Shown here piece by piece: positions 40,357-48,557 of a DNA stretch of 64,000 nt. Location of the stretch: positions 21,864 to 85,863 of the forward strand of contig JAJVIO010000005.1 of NCBI GenBank assembly GCA_022071975.1, given 5' to 3'. Under the pieces are notes generated by a model, which was not told the DNA's origin, did no database searches, and saw only the letters and a list, made by a program, of their open reading frames with translations. Source of the stretch: Planctomycetota bacterium (GTDB lineage: Bacteria > Planctomycetota > UBA8742 > UBA2392). A program made the translations under genes and the position numbers. The number at the start of each line of letters is the position of its first letter. The stretch's first letter is position 1.

Positions 40357-43296
40357 ATGGCCGACCAGAACACAATCGACCGCGCGATGTCCGGCCTTGG
40401 CAGCACCATGGTGCGCGCCGGCCAGGTGCTGAAACGCGCGCGGCAGGACTTCGGCCACGCCCACGAGCCGCGCCAGAAGCTGGTCACCACCCTGCTGGCC
40501 TGCCTTTCGGCCCTGGTGGCAATCTCAGTGCTGATGCTGAACTGGGGCGAAGCCGCGCCGCTGGATTACGTCGAGTTGCCGACCCGCAACCTGCGCGTGA
40601 ACTGGTTCGAAACCAACGCCGAGCGCGACTCCGACATCCTGATCATCACCATCGACGAGGCCGCACTGGCCTACGGCGACTCGCCCACCAACGACACGGG
40701 CAACGAGCGTTTCGCCTGGCCCTGGCCGCGCCACGTGCACAGCAAGATCATCCGCTACTGCCGCGAGGGCGGCGCGCGGGCCGTGGTGTTCGACCTCACG
40801 TTCAAAGAGTCCGGCCCCAACACCAACCAGCCCATGCTGCAGCGCGTCATCAACGGCAAGCTCACCCGGGTCTGGACGCTGGACAAGGCCAGCGACGACC
40901 TGTTCGCCCTTGAAGCCACGGCCCGCGACGACGTCGCCCTGGCGCTGGTACTGGGCGGCACCGCGCGCGAGGCCGACGTGCGCGACGAGCTGCTGCACCG
41001 CTACGCCGGTGAAATCGAGGGCCCGCAGGCCGACGCCGTCCGCGCCAATGTCGCCGCGCGCTATGCGCCGTTCCGCAGCTCCGACGCGCCGATCGCGCCG
41101 CTGCTGGACGGCTGGCCCAGCCTGGTAGCGGAGGGTCGCACGGGTGACGAGAAGGCGGCGCAGAAGCTCGCCTCGTTCCGGAAGAAGGTGAACACCGACC
41201 CCTGGATGCTCGAGACTTCCCAGTACCGCTCGATCCTCCCCATCACGGAGCCCGAGCAGCAGCAGGGCGTGGGCGGCGTCGGTCTGGTGATGGGGTTCAA
41301 GGACATCGACGGAGTCACCCGGCGCTTTGACGTGGTGGGCGAATACGACGGCAAGCTGTACCGCTGCCTGCCCCTCGAGATCTGGCGCCTCTACGTGCTG
41401 TCCTTCGCGCGCGAGGCCCAGGCAGACGCGGCCGCACGTGACGGCTTCGCGCGCCGCTTCCCGGGCCTTGAGGTCAACGACGAGGGCCTTGTCTGCGACG
41501 GCCGCGGCTACAAGCTCGAAAACAAGCTGCGCGACGTGCCCGTGCGCTTTGAAGGCGGCGAGGCGCACTACCTGGGGCGTAGCATGCCGGTTGACGCGCA
41601 GGGGCGTGTGCAGTTGCGCTACCACAACTTCCTGCCGATCGAGCAAAACGCCGACTGGCCCTTCCTCACGGAAGAGCAGCGCGCCGGCGTGCGTGAACGC
41701 AACCCGGACGGCACGGTGTTCGCGATCTACCCGCAGATTTCGGCGGCGAACATCCTGATGGACTGGGATGCCTTGAACGAAAACCGCTTCAAGGTCTCTG
41801 AGACCGAGCGCCTGGGAAAGCTGATCCATGACCTGGAAGCCGAACTGGCAGCCGCAGGCGAAGACGAGCGCGAAGAGCTGCAGACCCGCCTCGCCGCCGC
41901 AAAGACCAGCCTGTCGGCCGTGGAAGCCCAGACCGTGAAAAAGCTCGGCCTGGCGCCGCCCGCCCAGATGGTGAAAGACAAGGTGGTGATCATCTCCAGC
42001 ACGGCCTCGGTGCTGATCGACCGGCACGAGATTCCCCTGGGCAACAACGCGCCGGGCACCTGGGTGCTGGCGACGTATTTTGACAACCTGAAGAACAACG
42101 ACTTCATGGGCGAAACGCCGGCCTGGCTGAACTGGCTGCTTACGCTGCTGGTCACGCTGCTCACGGTGCTGGCGGTGATGTACGCCGGGCGCCTGCGCAA
42201 CGGGCTGGTGCTGACGGCCCTGCTGGGCGTGCTGATCGTGGTTGCCTGCTGGGCGCTGTTCACGCAGCAGCTGTGGTTCCCGCTGGTGGCGCCGCTGGCG
42301 GGGATCGCGCTGGGCTTCGGCAACGGAGCACTGGCCAAGGCGCTGACCGAGGGCCACCAGCGCAGGCAGCGTGAATCATTCGCCCGCCAGTACATGGGCA
42401 AGGAACTGGTGGATTACGTGATCCACAACCCGGGCAGCCTGAAGCTGGGCGGCGAAAACCGGCCGATGACCATGTACTTCAGCGACGTAGCGGGCTTTAC
42501 CACGGTGACGGAGACGCTGGGCCCCAACAACCCCGAGCGCCTGGTGGAGCTGTTGAATATCTACCTGGAGCGCATGACCGACCTGATGCTCAGCACCGGC
42601 GGCGTGATCGACAAGTACATCGGCGACGCGATCATGTGCTTCTGGGGGGCACCCATGCCCCAGGAAGACCACGCGGCGCGCGCCTGCCGGGGGGCGCTGC
42701 TGTGCCGCTCCGAGCTGCAGCGCATGCAGCCCCTGTTCGCCGATGCCGTACGCGGCGTGGCGCCGCAGCTGATCAAGCCTGACGGCAGCGTGCTGTACGC
42801 GCGGGCGGGCATCAACAGCGGCATCGTGACGGTCGGCAACATGGGCAGCAGCAAGCGATTTGCCTACACCGTGATGGGCGACGCCGTGAACCTGGCCTCG
42901 CGCCTGGAGCCCCAGTGCAAGGAGTACGGCACGGACATCCTGATCGGCGAAAAGACCGAAGAGCTGATCCGCGGCGAATTCACCCTGCGGCGCATCGACC
43001 TGATCGTGGTGAAGGGCAAGACCCAGCCGGTGCAGGTGTTTGAATTGATCGGCGAAAAAGACCCGCCCGACTTCGTGCGCGACCTGCTGAAGCACTTTGA
43101 GCAGGGCATCGACCTGTTCCGCGACCGCCAGTTCGAGGCGGCGCTGCAGGCCTTCAAGCACGCCGCGCACCACGAGACGAACCAGGAAGAAGACGAGTTG
43201 AATCCCAGCCGCCTCTATATAGAGCGCTGCGAAGCCTACCTCCGCAACCCGCCGCCACCCGAATGGAACGGCGTGGTGGTGAAGACCTCGAAATGA
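40357..43296 (+). CDS. CHASE2-domain adenylate/guanylate cyclase
   Basis: A 979-residue class III nucleotide cyclase with an extracytoplasmic sensor. One N-terminal helix (about 44-62) precedes a CHASE2 domain (about 70-580; DSDILIITIDEAALA, WPWPRHVHSKII). Three membrane helices follow at about 590-665. The catalytic domain (about 700-880) has FSDVAGFTTVTE, giving a first metal Asp at about 709; the second metal Asp lies in YIGDAIMCFWGAP (about 757), and GDAVNLASRLE holds the transition-state region. A coiled coil (about 477-530) interrupts CHASE2. The C-terminus is helical. It makes cAMP or cGMP in response to an unknown signal. Substrate selectivity residues were not resolved. Confidence 0.93.
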   Translation: MADQNTIDRAMSGLGSTMVRAGQVLKRARQDFGHAHEPRQKLVTTLLACLSALVAISVLMLNWGEAAPLDYVELPTRNLRVNWFETNAERDSDILIITIDEAALAYGDSPTNDTGNERFAWPWPRHVHSKIIRYCREGGARAVVFDLTFKESGPNTNQPMLQRVINGKLTRVWTLDKASDDLFALEATARDDVALALVLGGTAREADVRDELLHRYAGEIEGPQADAVRANVAARYAPFRSSDAPIAPLLDGWPSLVAEGRTGDEKAAQKLASFRKKVNTDPWMLETSQYRSILPITEPEQQQGVGGVGLVMGFKDIDGVTRRFDVVGEYDGKLYRCLPLEIWRLYVLSFAREAQADAAARDGFARRFPGLEVNDEGLVCDGRGYKLENKLRDVPVRFEGGEAHYLGRSMPVDAQGRVQLRYHNFLPIEQNADWPFLTEEQRAGVRERNPDGTVFAIYPQISAANILMDWDALNENRFKVSETERLGKLIHDLEAELAAAGEDEREELQTRLAAAKTSLSAVEAQTVKKLGLAPPAQMVKDKVVIISSTASVLIDRHEIPLGNNAPGTWVLATYFDNLKNNDFMGETPAWLNWLLTLLVTLLTVLAVMYAGRLRNGLVLTALLGVLIVVACWALFTQQLWFPLVAPLAGIALGFGNGALAKALTEGHQRRQRESFARQYMGKELVDYVIHNPGSLKLGGENRPMTMYFSDVAGFTTVTETLGPNNPERLVELLNIYLERMTDLMLSTGGVIDKYIGDAIMCFWGAPMPQEDHAARACRGALLCRSELQRMQPLFADAVRGVAPQLIKPDGSVLYARAGINSGIVTVGNMGSSKRFAYTVMGDAVNLASRLEPQCKEYGTDILIGEKTEELIRGEFTLRRIDLIVVKGKTQPVQVFELIGEKDPPDFVRDLLKHFEQGIDLFRDRQFEAALQAFKHAAHHETNQEEDELNPSRLYIERCEAYLRNPPPPEWNGVVVKTSK

Positions 43297-43303
43297 GACC
43301 AAA

Positions 43304-43380
43304 GCCCGGGATGCCAATCCCGGGCGAGCAAACAGAAATGCGTCGTCCTGGGTAACCCGCCCGGTGTTTGCACACCGGGC
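43304..43380 (+). terminator. Paired palindromes after the cyclase gene
   Basis: GCCCGGGAT/ATCCCGGGC (43304-43325) and GCCCGGTG/CACCGGGC (43359-43380), then TTTGGTTAA. Same order and orientation as 22645-22723. Confidence 0.8.
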
Positions 43381-43464
43381 TTTGGTTAACCCACAAAGCG
43401 TCTGTTCCGGCACGCGCGGTTTCGTATCCTGCGGCCACTTCGGGAACAAACGGGAGACAACACT

Positions 43465-44025
43465 ATGGTGTGGCGGAAGAAATTCCCCTGGCGCCGGCTG
43501 CTGGCACTGTTGCTGGTGGCACTGGCGCTGACCTTCGCCTCGACCTTCGTGCAAGGCGAGACTATGTACGTAAAGGTGAACAGCAGCAGCCCAGACGCCG
43601 TGATCCAGAGCAGCACGGACGAATGGGACGCGGAGTTGGTGGGTAAGCTGATCCAGAACCAGCCGGTTGAAATGCTCGACAAGACGGACGGCGAGTACGT
43701 GATGATCCGCGCCACTGTCGAGGGCAAGGAAGTCGAGGGCTGGGTCAAGAAGATCATCCTGCAGAAGAAGCCGCTCGAGAACCAGCCGCGCGTCAGCGAG
43801 TCCGGCGCGGTGGACACTGCTTCTTTCGCTGGCAACGGCTACAACGAAGCCGTCGAGAGCGACATGAAGAAAAACAGCGATGAGATGCAGAAAGCGCTGG
43901 CCCAGGTGGATCAGTTCGAGGCCGGGCGTAACCGTGTGTTCGGCGGCGACCCCAAAGAGCCTGACCCCGCCGCGCAGCGCACGCAGGTCAAGAAGTTCGC
44001 CAAAGACGGCAAGCTGATCCAGTAA
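43465..44025 (+). CDS. Secreted SH3-like protein A
   Basis: A 186-residue exported protein: N-terminal basic residues and a signal/anchor helix (RLLALLLVALALTFASTFV), then an SH3-like module (about 33-100; MYVKVNSSSPDAVIQ, NQPVEMLDKTDGEYVMI, VEGWVKKIILQ). The C-terminal helix AQVDQFEAGRNRVFGGDPKE is shared with the lipoprotein at 45101. GGGAG precedes the ATG. It is 11 nt upstream of the M48 peptidase, in the same operon. A wall- or envelope-associated partner of the peptidase is a reasonable inference. Confidence 0.8.
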   Translation: MVWRKKFPWRRLLALLLVALALTFASTFVQGETMYVKVNSSSPDAVIQSSTDEWDAELVGKLIQNQPVEMLDKTDGEYVMIRATVEGKEVEGWVKKIILQKKPLENQPRVSESGAVDTASFAGNGYNEAVESDMKKNSDEMQKALAQVDQFEAGRNRVFGGDPKEPDPAAQRTQVKKFAKDGKLIQ

Positions 44026-44036
44026 GGAGCCCGAAC

Positions 44037-44990
44037 ATGAAAATCAAAGTGCGCAAACCGCGTTTCATGAGCGTGCTGCTGGTGGCCTGCCTGGCCGGTT
44101 GCAGCCTGCTCAACAAGGTGGCCGAGTCTGTAAACGCGCTCGAAGAAATGAAGGTCGTCGACAACCTTGAGCCAAGCGAGCAGTACTACCTCGGCCGCGG
44201 AGTCTCGGCCGTGATCGTCGACAGATACAAGCCGATCGAGATCAAGGACCAGCGCAGCGAACGGCAGATCCAGTACCTGAACGAGATGTCCGGCTTCATC
44301 GAGATCGCCGCAAAGGACGTAACCCGCAGCGCCCGCAAGCTGGGCGACTACACCGACCGGAGCTTTGACGAGCAAGAGCGCGTCTACAACCTCGCGCTAT
44401 ACAAGGGCATCCAGGTCGGCGTACTGGACAGCGACGAGGTCGCCGCCTATGCCACCCCCGGCGGCTTCCTGTGGATCTCCCGCGGGCTGATCAACATGTG
44501 CAACAATGAGGACGAGCTCGCTGCCGTGGTGGCCCACGAGACGGCGCACATCATCCTTGACCACGGCATGGCCAACTACCGGCGCGCGCACAAGCAGTCG
44601 ATCATTACATCGACCCTCTCCGAGACATGGTTCTCGGGCAGCGGCGTGGGCGCAAACTTCGGACGCCTGTGCGTGACCTTGAGCGAGGATCTGTTCAACG
44701 GCTACAACCCGGGCCAGGAGTTTGAGGCCGACAACTGGGGCACCCGTGCACTGGCTGCTTCCGGCTATGCGCCGGACGCCATGGTCGCGATGCTGAAGCG
44801 CATCGAGCAGCATGAGAAAGACCACAAGGTTGACCCTGAAGCTTACTTGGCGCACCACCCGCCCATCGGTGAGCGCATCAAGGCCGTTCAGGACTTGATC
44901 AAGCAAGAGAACCTGAAGGGGAACACCGGCACCATGACGCCGGACGCCATCCAGGCCCGCAACAAGCGGTTTGAGGCGGCGTTCAAGTAG
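44037..44990 (+). CDS. M48-family metallopeptidase lipoprotein
   Basis: A 317-residue zinc peptidase with a lipoprotein signal (lipobox LAGC, Cys22). The active site HETAH is at 167-171 with an EFEAD glutamate downstream, giving the third zinc ligand. Flanking signatures YATPGGFLWISRGLI and YLAHHPPIGERI are typical of the LoiP/BepA-like branch of M48, which acts on envelope proteins in the periplasm. AAGGAG sits before the ATG. It lies between two SH3-like paralogues (43465 and 45101), which could tether or regulate it. Confidence 0.92.
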   Translation: MKIKVRKPRFMSVLLVACLAGCSLLNKVAESVNALEEMKVVDNLEPSEQYYLGRGVSAVIVDRYKPIEIKDQRSERQIQYLNEMSGFIEIAAKDVTRSARKLGDYTDRSFDEQERVYNLALYKGIQVGVLDSDEVAAYATPGGFLWISRGLINMCNNEDELAAVVAHETAHIILDHGMANYRRAHKQSIITSTLSETWFSGSGVGANFGRLCVTLSEDLFNGYNPGQEFEADNWGTRALAASGYAPDAMVAMLKRIEQHEKDHKVDPEAYLAHHPPIGERIKAVQDLIKQENLKGNTGTMTPDAIQARNKRFEAAFK

Positions 44991-45007
44991 GGCGTAAGAC
45001 CCGTACC

Positions 45008-45040
45008 GAAGGAGGCGCCCTGCGCGCCTCCTTCTTTTTT
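45008..45040 (+). terminator. Rho-independent terminator after the M48 gene
   Basis: GAAGGAGGCGC (45008-45018) pairs with GCGCCTCCTTC (45024-45034), followed by TTTTTT. Confidence 0.92.
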
Positions 45041-45100
45041 GCCTTGGCCGTGTTGGCGGGATATGCTCCTGCTCGCTCACTGCCCTTGCTTTTGCCGCCC

Positions 45101-45706
45101 ATGGCGCGACTTTCCCTGTTTGGTGCGATTTGCCTTGCCGCGCTGCTTTCGGCCTGCGCCTCCGCGCCGTCACGCGATGTGCAACCGCTGCAGACCACCG
45201 GCACGTTGCCCTACCGCCACTACTGGCGCGAAGGCGACCCGGTGTTCGTGCGCGTGCAGGCCAGCTCGGCCGACGCCTTGCTGCTCGCCGAGCCGGACCC
45301 CTGGGCCGAGCCCCTGGCGCTGCTGGAGTACGGCCAGCCGCTCACGGTGCTGGATGAAAGCCACGGCAACTACATCAGTGTGCGCACCCGGGGCTTGGGC
45401 GTTGAAATCGAGGGTTGGGTGATGCGCGGCACCGTGGGCATCCGCGCGCCCTTGCTGAGTGAACTTGAGCAACACGAGCTGGAGCGCACCGGTTTCGAGA
45501 GCGCACCGGACGCTACCGCGCCGCCCGTTGAAGGCCGGCCAACCGAGGACGGTAGCAACGACCTGGCCCGCGGCCTCGCCCGCCTCGACGAGCACGAGGC
45601 CGACCTGAACCGCCTGCGTGGCGGCGACGCACTCAACCCGGACCCCGCCATTACACGTGCACGCTTCCGCGCCTTCGGCGAACAAGGAGGCCTGCTCGGC
45701 GACTGA
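45101..45706 (+). CDS. SH3-like lipoprotein B
   Basis: A 201-residue lipoprotein starting MARLSLFGAICLAALLSAC (lipobox LSAC, Cys19). It has an SH3-like module (VFVRVQASSADALLL, GQPLTVLDESHGNYISVR, IEGWVMRGTVG) and a C-terminal helix ARLDEHEADLNRLRGGDALN followed by PDPAITRARFRAFGEQGGLL. This matches the protein at 43465 segment by segment, so they are paralogues. The start at 45044 is rejected because it overlaps the terminator tail and lacks a signal. Confidence 0.8.
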   Translation: MARLSLFGAICLAALLSACASAPSRDVQPLQTTGTLPYRHYWREGDPVFVRVQASSADALLLAEPDPWAEPLALLEYGQPLTVLDESHGNYISVRTRGLGVEIEGWVMRGTVGIRAPLLSELEQHELERTGFESAPDATAPPVEGRPTEDGSNDLARGLARLDEHEADLNRLRGGDALNPDPAITRARFRAFGEQGGLLGD

Positions 45707-46224
45707 CTCGTACCGTATCGGGATGTTTTCTTCCGGTTCGCCGAACTTCCTGCGGTCTCACGCGAAGATCGCGAAGTTCGCAAAGAACTGCGGGGCGGCG
45801 GAAACCTGCTCTGCATCTTCCGCGCTCTCTGCAGGGTGCCGCAGTCGCCGTGCTTTGCGGCCCTTCGCGCTTCTTCGCGGTTGCCGGTGGTTTCTAACTG
45901 CGAACTGCTGACAGGCCACGAAACCACCAAAGCACAAAACAACTGCGCACGAAAACTGCGTGCAGTTTCTTGCGGGCAGTTTTTTGTGGAAGTGCCTTTG
46001 GTTCATTCGCTGCCTGTTCCAGCGACGAGCGTGGAGGGCGCAAAGAACCGCGAAAGATGCTCTGTGTTCTCCGCGCTCTCTGCGCGATGCCGCAGTTGCC
46101 TTGCTTCGCGATCTTCGCGTCAAGCCGTTCGGGGCGCCTGAAACCAAGGGAACTTCAAGTGATTGACTCATCCCTTGTGCGCCCCGCCGCGCTTGCCCTA
46201 TCCTTGTAGCCGAGGAGCCCCTTC
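45707..46224. repeat. 518-bp gap of CGCGAAG/CTTCGCG inverted repeats
   Basis: No gene. CGCGAAGATCGCGAAGTTCG (45763) is complementary to TTCGCGATCTTCGCG (46104). Two direct copies of CCGCGCTCTCTGC...TGCCGCAG lie at about 45819 and 46072. Smaller palindromes AAACTGCGTGCAGTTT (45954) and GAACTGCGAACTGC type units are nested between. A GAGGAG site at 46212 belongs to the next gene. Confidence 0.75.
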
Positions 46225-48063
46225 ATGTTTCAGCGCGAGCGCAGCACCGAGGCGCTGCTTTCACACCCGGCGCCCGAGCGCTACCGGCTGGCCGGCGCGC
46301 TGGTCAAACGCGCACTGGCGCTGCTTGAGCAACCGGCCGGCGACGCCGCCCGCGCGACCGAGCTGCTGAGGGCGATTACCGACCCGCTGGACGACCCCAC
46401 TGATATTGAAGCCCTGGACGACGCCGTGGAGCGCTGCGTGGACGCGCTCTCGGCCGACCCGCATTGCGTGGATGCGCTGGTGATGCTGGGCCGCGCGCTG
46501 GTGCAGTACGGCTACGTCGAAGGCTTCACGTATCATGCCCGCCCGCTGCGCGACGCCCGCAAGCTGCTGGAGCGCGCGCTGGAGCTGCAGCCGAAGCACG
46601 AGCCTTCCATTGAGGCGCTGCTGCGCTGCGAATTGCTGGCCCACCGCTTCGAGCCCGCCTCCGACCTGCTGAACGAGATCAAGAACCAGCCGAAGCTCAC
46701 GTACGTGCACGCGTTCGCGCGCGGCCTGTGGTTCGCCCTGCACGACAACTGGAAGACCGCCGAGGACTGGTTCAGCCAGGCCGCCAAGGCTACCGAAGAG
46801 CCTGAGCGCAAAAGCTGGGCACTGTTCCACCTGGGTGAATCCTTGACGCGTCAAGGCAACCTGCAGCTGGCCGACGCGCGCATGGGTGAGGGCGTGCTGC
46901 TGGGCCGCCCGCATCGCCTGCGGCTGCACGGCTGGTCGAGGCTCAAGTACCAGCGCGGCCGCTACGATGAAGCCTGGGAGCTGAACCGCCGCAGCCTGAC
47001 CTTCGGGCGCTTTGAGCCGGGGCAGCTCTGGCGCCAGGAACTGCTGGTCTACTTCCGGCGCCTGGCCTTCGTGCCCGGCCGATATTTCTCGTTGCCCGAG
47101 GAAAAGACCGCGGGCATCGACGGCCCGTTCCGTTTCGTGGGTGGCGAGCACGTGGACACCGGCGACGTGGACGACCGCCACGACGATGACGACGAGTTCG
47201 TGCCCACCTTCCGCGCCAACCTGTTCCTGGAGGGCGAGCACCTGCCGGTGGTCAGCGAGATCGCCGACCCGGGCGCCAGCTGGGAAGGTCGCGCGAAACT
47301 GACCGTGCGCGTGCTGGACCCGCGGACATTCGAGAAGCTGCCGCTCAGCCCCGGCGAGCGTTTCAAGCCTGGCCAGTACGTAATGATGGACGAGCGCGCG
47401 GGCACGGTGTTCCACGTGCTGCTGATGCGCCGCCACAACCTGCACAACCCGTACCTCGACCTGCCGGAGGACGCCCGCAGCGTGTTCGACTTCGACCGCA
47501 CGGCTATGCAAAAGTTCGAAAACGCGCCCTGGGACGTGCGCCTGATGCTGGCGGACCACGGCTTCGACCCGCTGCTGGGCGCGCTCGCGGCCTGCAAGCT
47601 GTGTGACGCGTTCATCCGCTTCGCCGGCGGCATCGGCGTGGACCTCGAGACGGGCCTCGCGGTGCAGGCCGGCGACTGGCGCAACGAAAGCCCCCAGAGC
47701 CTGGACATCAAGAAGCACGTGGTGGTGCGCGTCACGGAAATCAGCAAGGGTCGCTACCAACTGCGCACCTGGGGCCTGTGCAAGTTCCGGCGCCCCGAGC
47801 TTGAGGTACGCGAGCTGCCCCACGACCTGGTCGAGGGCGCGCGCGCGCTGCTGCTGGAAGCCGCCCGGGAAGCCGCCCAGGGCGCCATCTATCACGAAGG
47901 CGACCTGGTGGGCTCCACGCGCCAGCCGATGATGCTGATCCCCGGCCGGGAATCCCCGGAGGACGCGGCGCCGCGGGACGTATTGGAACTGGTGGATCTC
48001 AACGCCGGCCGCGAGCCGGTGCAATCCGGCGCCACGCGTGGAATACAGGCGCTGATACGGTAG
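46225..48063 (+). CDS. Large TPR protein of unknown function
   Basis: A 612-residue cytoplasmic protein. GAGGAG at 46212 supports ATG 46225. Residues about 20-300 are TPR-like helical repeats (ALVMLGRALVQYGYVEGF, RKLLERALELQPKHEPSIEAL, FHLGESLTRQGNLQLADA). An acidic stretch DVDDRHDDDDEF follows near 325, then an alpha/beta C-terminal domain (about 335-612) with conserved-looking KHVVVRVTEISKGRYQLRT. No catalytic family is recognised. The next plus-strand gene after the IVP island (48558) is another TPR protein, so the two were probably neighbours before the island inserted. Confidence 0.7.
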   Translation: MFQRERSTEALLSHPAPERYRLAGALVKRALALLEQPAGDAARATELLRAITDPLDDPTDIEALDDAVERCVDALSADPHCVDALVMLGRALVQYGYVEGFTYHARPLRDARKLLERALELQPKHEPSIEALLRCELLAHRFEPASDLLNEIKNQPKLTYVHAFARGLWFALHDNWKTAEDWFSQAAKATEEPERKSWALFHLGESLTRQGNLQLADARMGEGVLLGRPHRLRLHGWSRLKYQRGRYDEAWELNRRSLTFGRFEPGQLWRQELLVYFRRLAFVPGRYFSLPEEKTAGIDGPFRFVGGEHVDTGDVDDRHDDDDEFVPTFRANLFLEGEHLPVVSEIADPGASWEGRAKLTVRVLDPRTFEKLPLSPGERFKPGQYVMMDERAGTVFHVLLMRRHNLHNPYLDLPEDARSVFDFDRTAMQKFENAPWDVRLMLADHGFDPLLGALAACKLCDAFIRFAGGIGVDLETGLAVQAGDWRNESPQSLDIKKHVVVRVTEISKGRYQLRTWGLCKFRRPELEVRELPHDLVEGARALLLEAAREAAQGAIYHEGDLVGSTRQPMMLIPGRESPEDAAPRDVLELVDLNAGREPVQSGATRGIQALIR

Positions 48064-48071
48064 GAACGGAA

Positions 48072-48104
48072 GGTTTTAGGTTTCAGGGGTTAGGTGTTAG
48101 GGTT
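48072..48104. repeat. Left heptad arm of the IVP island
   Basis: GGTTTTAGGTTTCAGGGGTT then AGGTGTTAGGG. It is the reverse complement of the right arm at 48503-48542 apart from two extra TTAGGTG units there. Confidence 0.9.
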
Positions 48105-48108
48105 CGTG

Positions 48109-48516
48109 ATGACCGACGGCGACAAGATCCGCAGTTATCGAGACTTGAAAGTCTGGCAGCGTGCGATGGAGGCGGCCGACAAGGTACTCGACATGGTCGA
48201 GAACGGTCCGCTTGCCCAGAAATACCGCCTGGCAGGACAGATCGAGGCATCCTCGGCGTCCGTACCTGCGAACATCGCGGAAGGGCATGAACTAGGCACT
48301 CGCAGGCAGTACCTCAAGCATCTCTACTATGCGCGCGGGTCACTTGCGGAAACTCGAACCTTTCTCGAGATGTTCCAGAAGCGAAATTACTTCGATGCAG
48401 CCACAGCGCGCGCCGCGTGGTCGGACTACAATGAAGTGGGCAAGATGCTGAACACTCTCATCACCAGGTTGGAACAAGGCATGGATGACACCGATGCCCC
48501 CGACCCTAACACCTAA
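48109..48516 (+). CDS. Four-helix bundle protein (23S rRNA intervening-sequence protein family)
   Basis: A 135-residue protein. IRSYRDLKVWQRAMEAADKV is the family hallmark, followed by AGQIEASSASVPANIAEGHE and LKHLYYARGSLAETRTFLEM, the helices of the S23/IVP (TIGR02436) four-helix bundle, which also includes the DGR accessory protein Avd. The pentameric family binds nucleic acids; function outside rRNA is unknown. ATG 48109 lies 5 nt after the left heptad arm, and the TAA stop is formed by the right arm's CCTAACA repeat, so gene and arms form one unit inserted between two TPR genes. GC is lower than neighbours. Confidence 0.9.
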   Translation: MTDGDKIRSYRDLKVWQRAMEAADKVLDMVENGPLAQKYRLAGQIEASSASVPANIAEGHELGTRRQYLKHLYYARGSLAETRTFLEMFQKRNYFDAATARAAWSDYNEVGKMLNTLITRLEQGMDDTDAPDPNT

Positions 48517-48542
48517 CACCTAACACCTAACCCCTGAACCCT
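48503..48542. repeat. Right heptad arm of the IVP island
   Basis: Three CTAACAC units and a CTAACCC unit, then CTGAACCCTG. Inverted relative to 48072-48104 and supplying the IVP stop codon. Confidence 0.9.
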
Positions 48543-48557
48543 GCGCCGGAGGCGCCC

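Noticed and set aside
46261..48024. 587-residue minus-strand open frame
   Set aside because: Antisense to the TPR gene at 46225, which has a good Shine-Dalgarno site.
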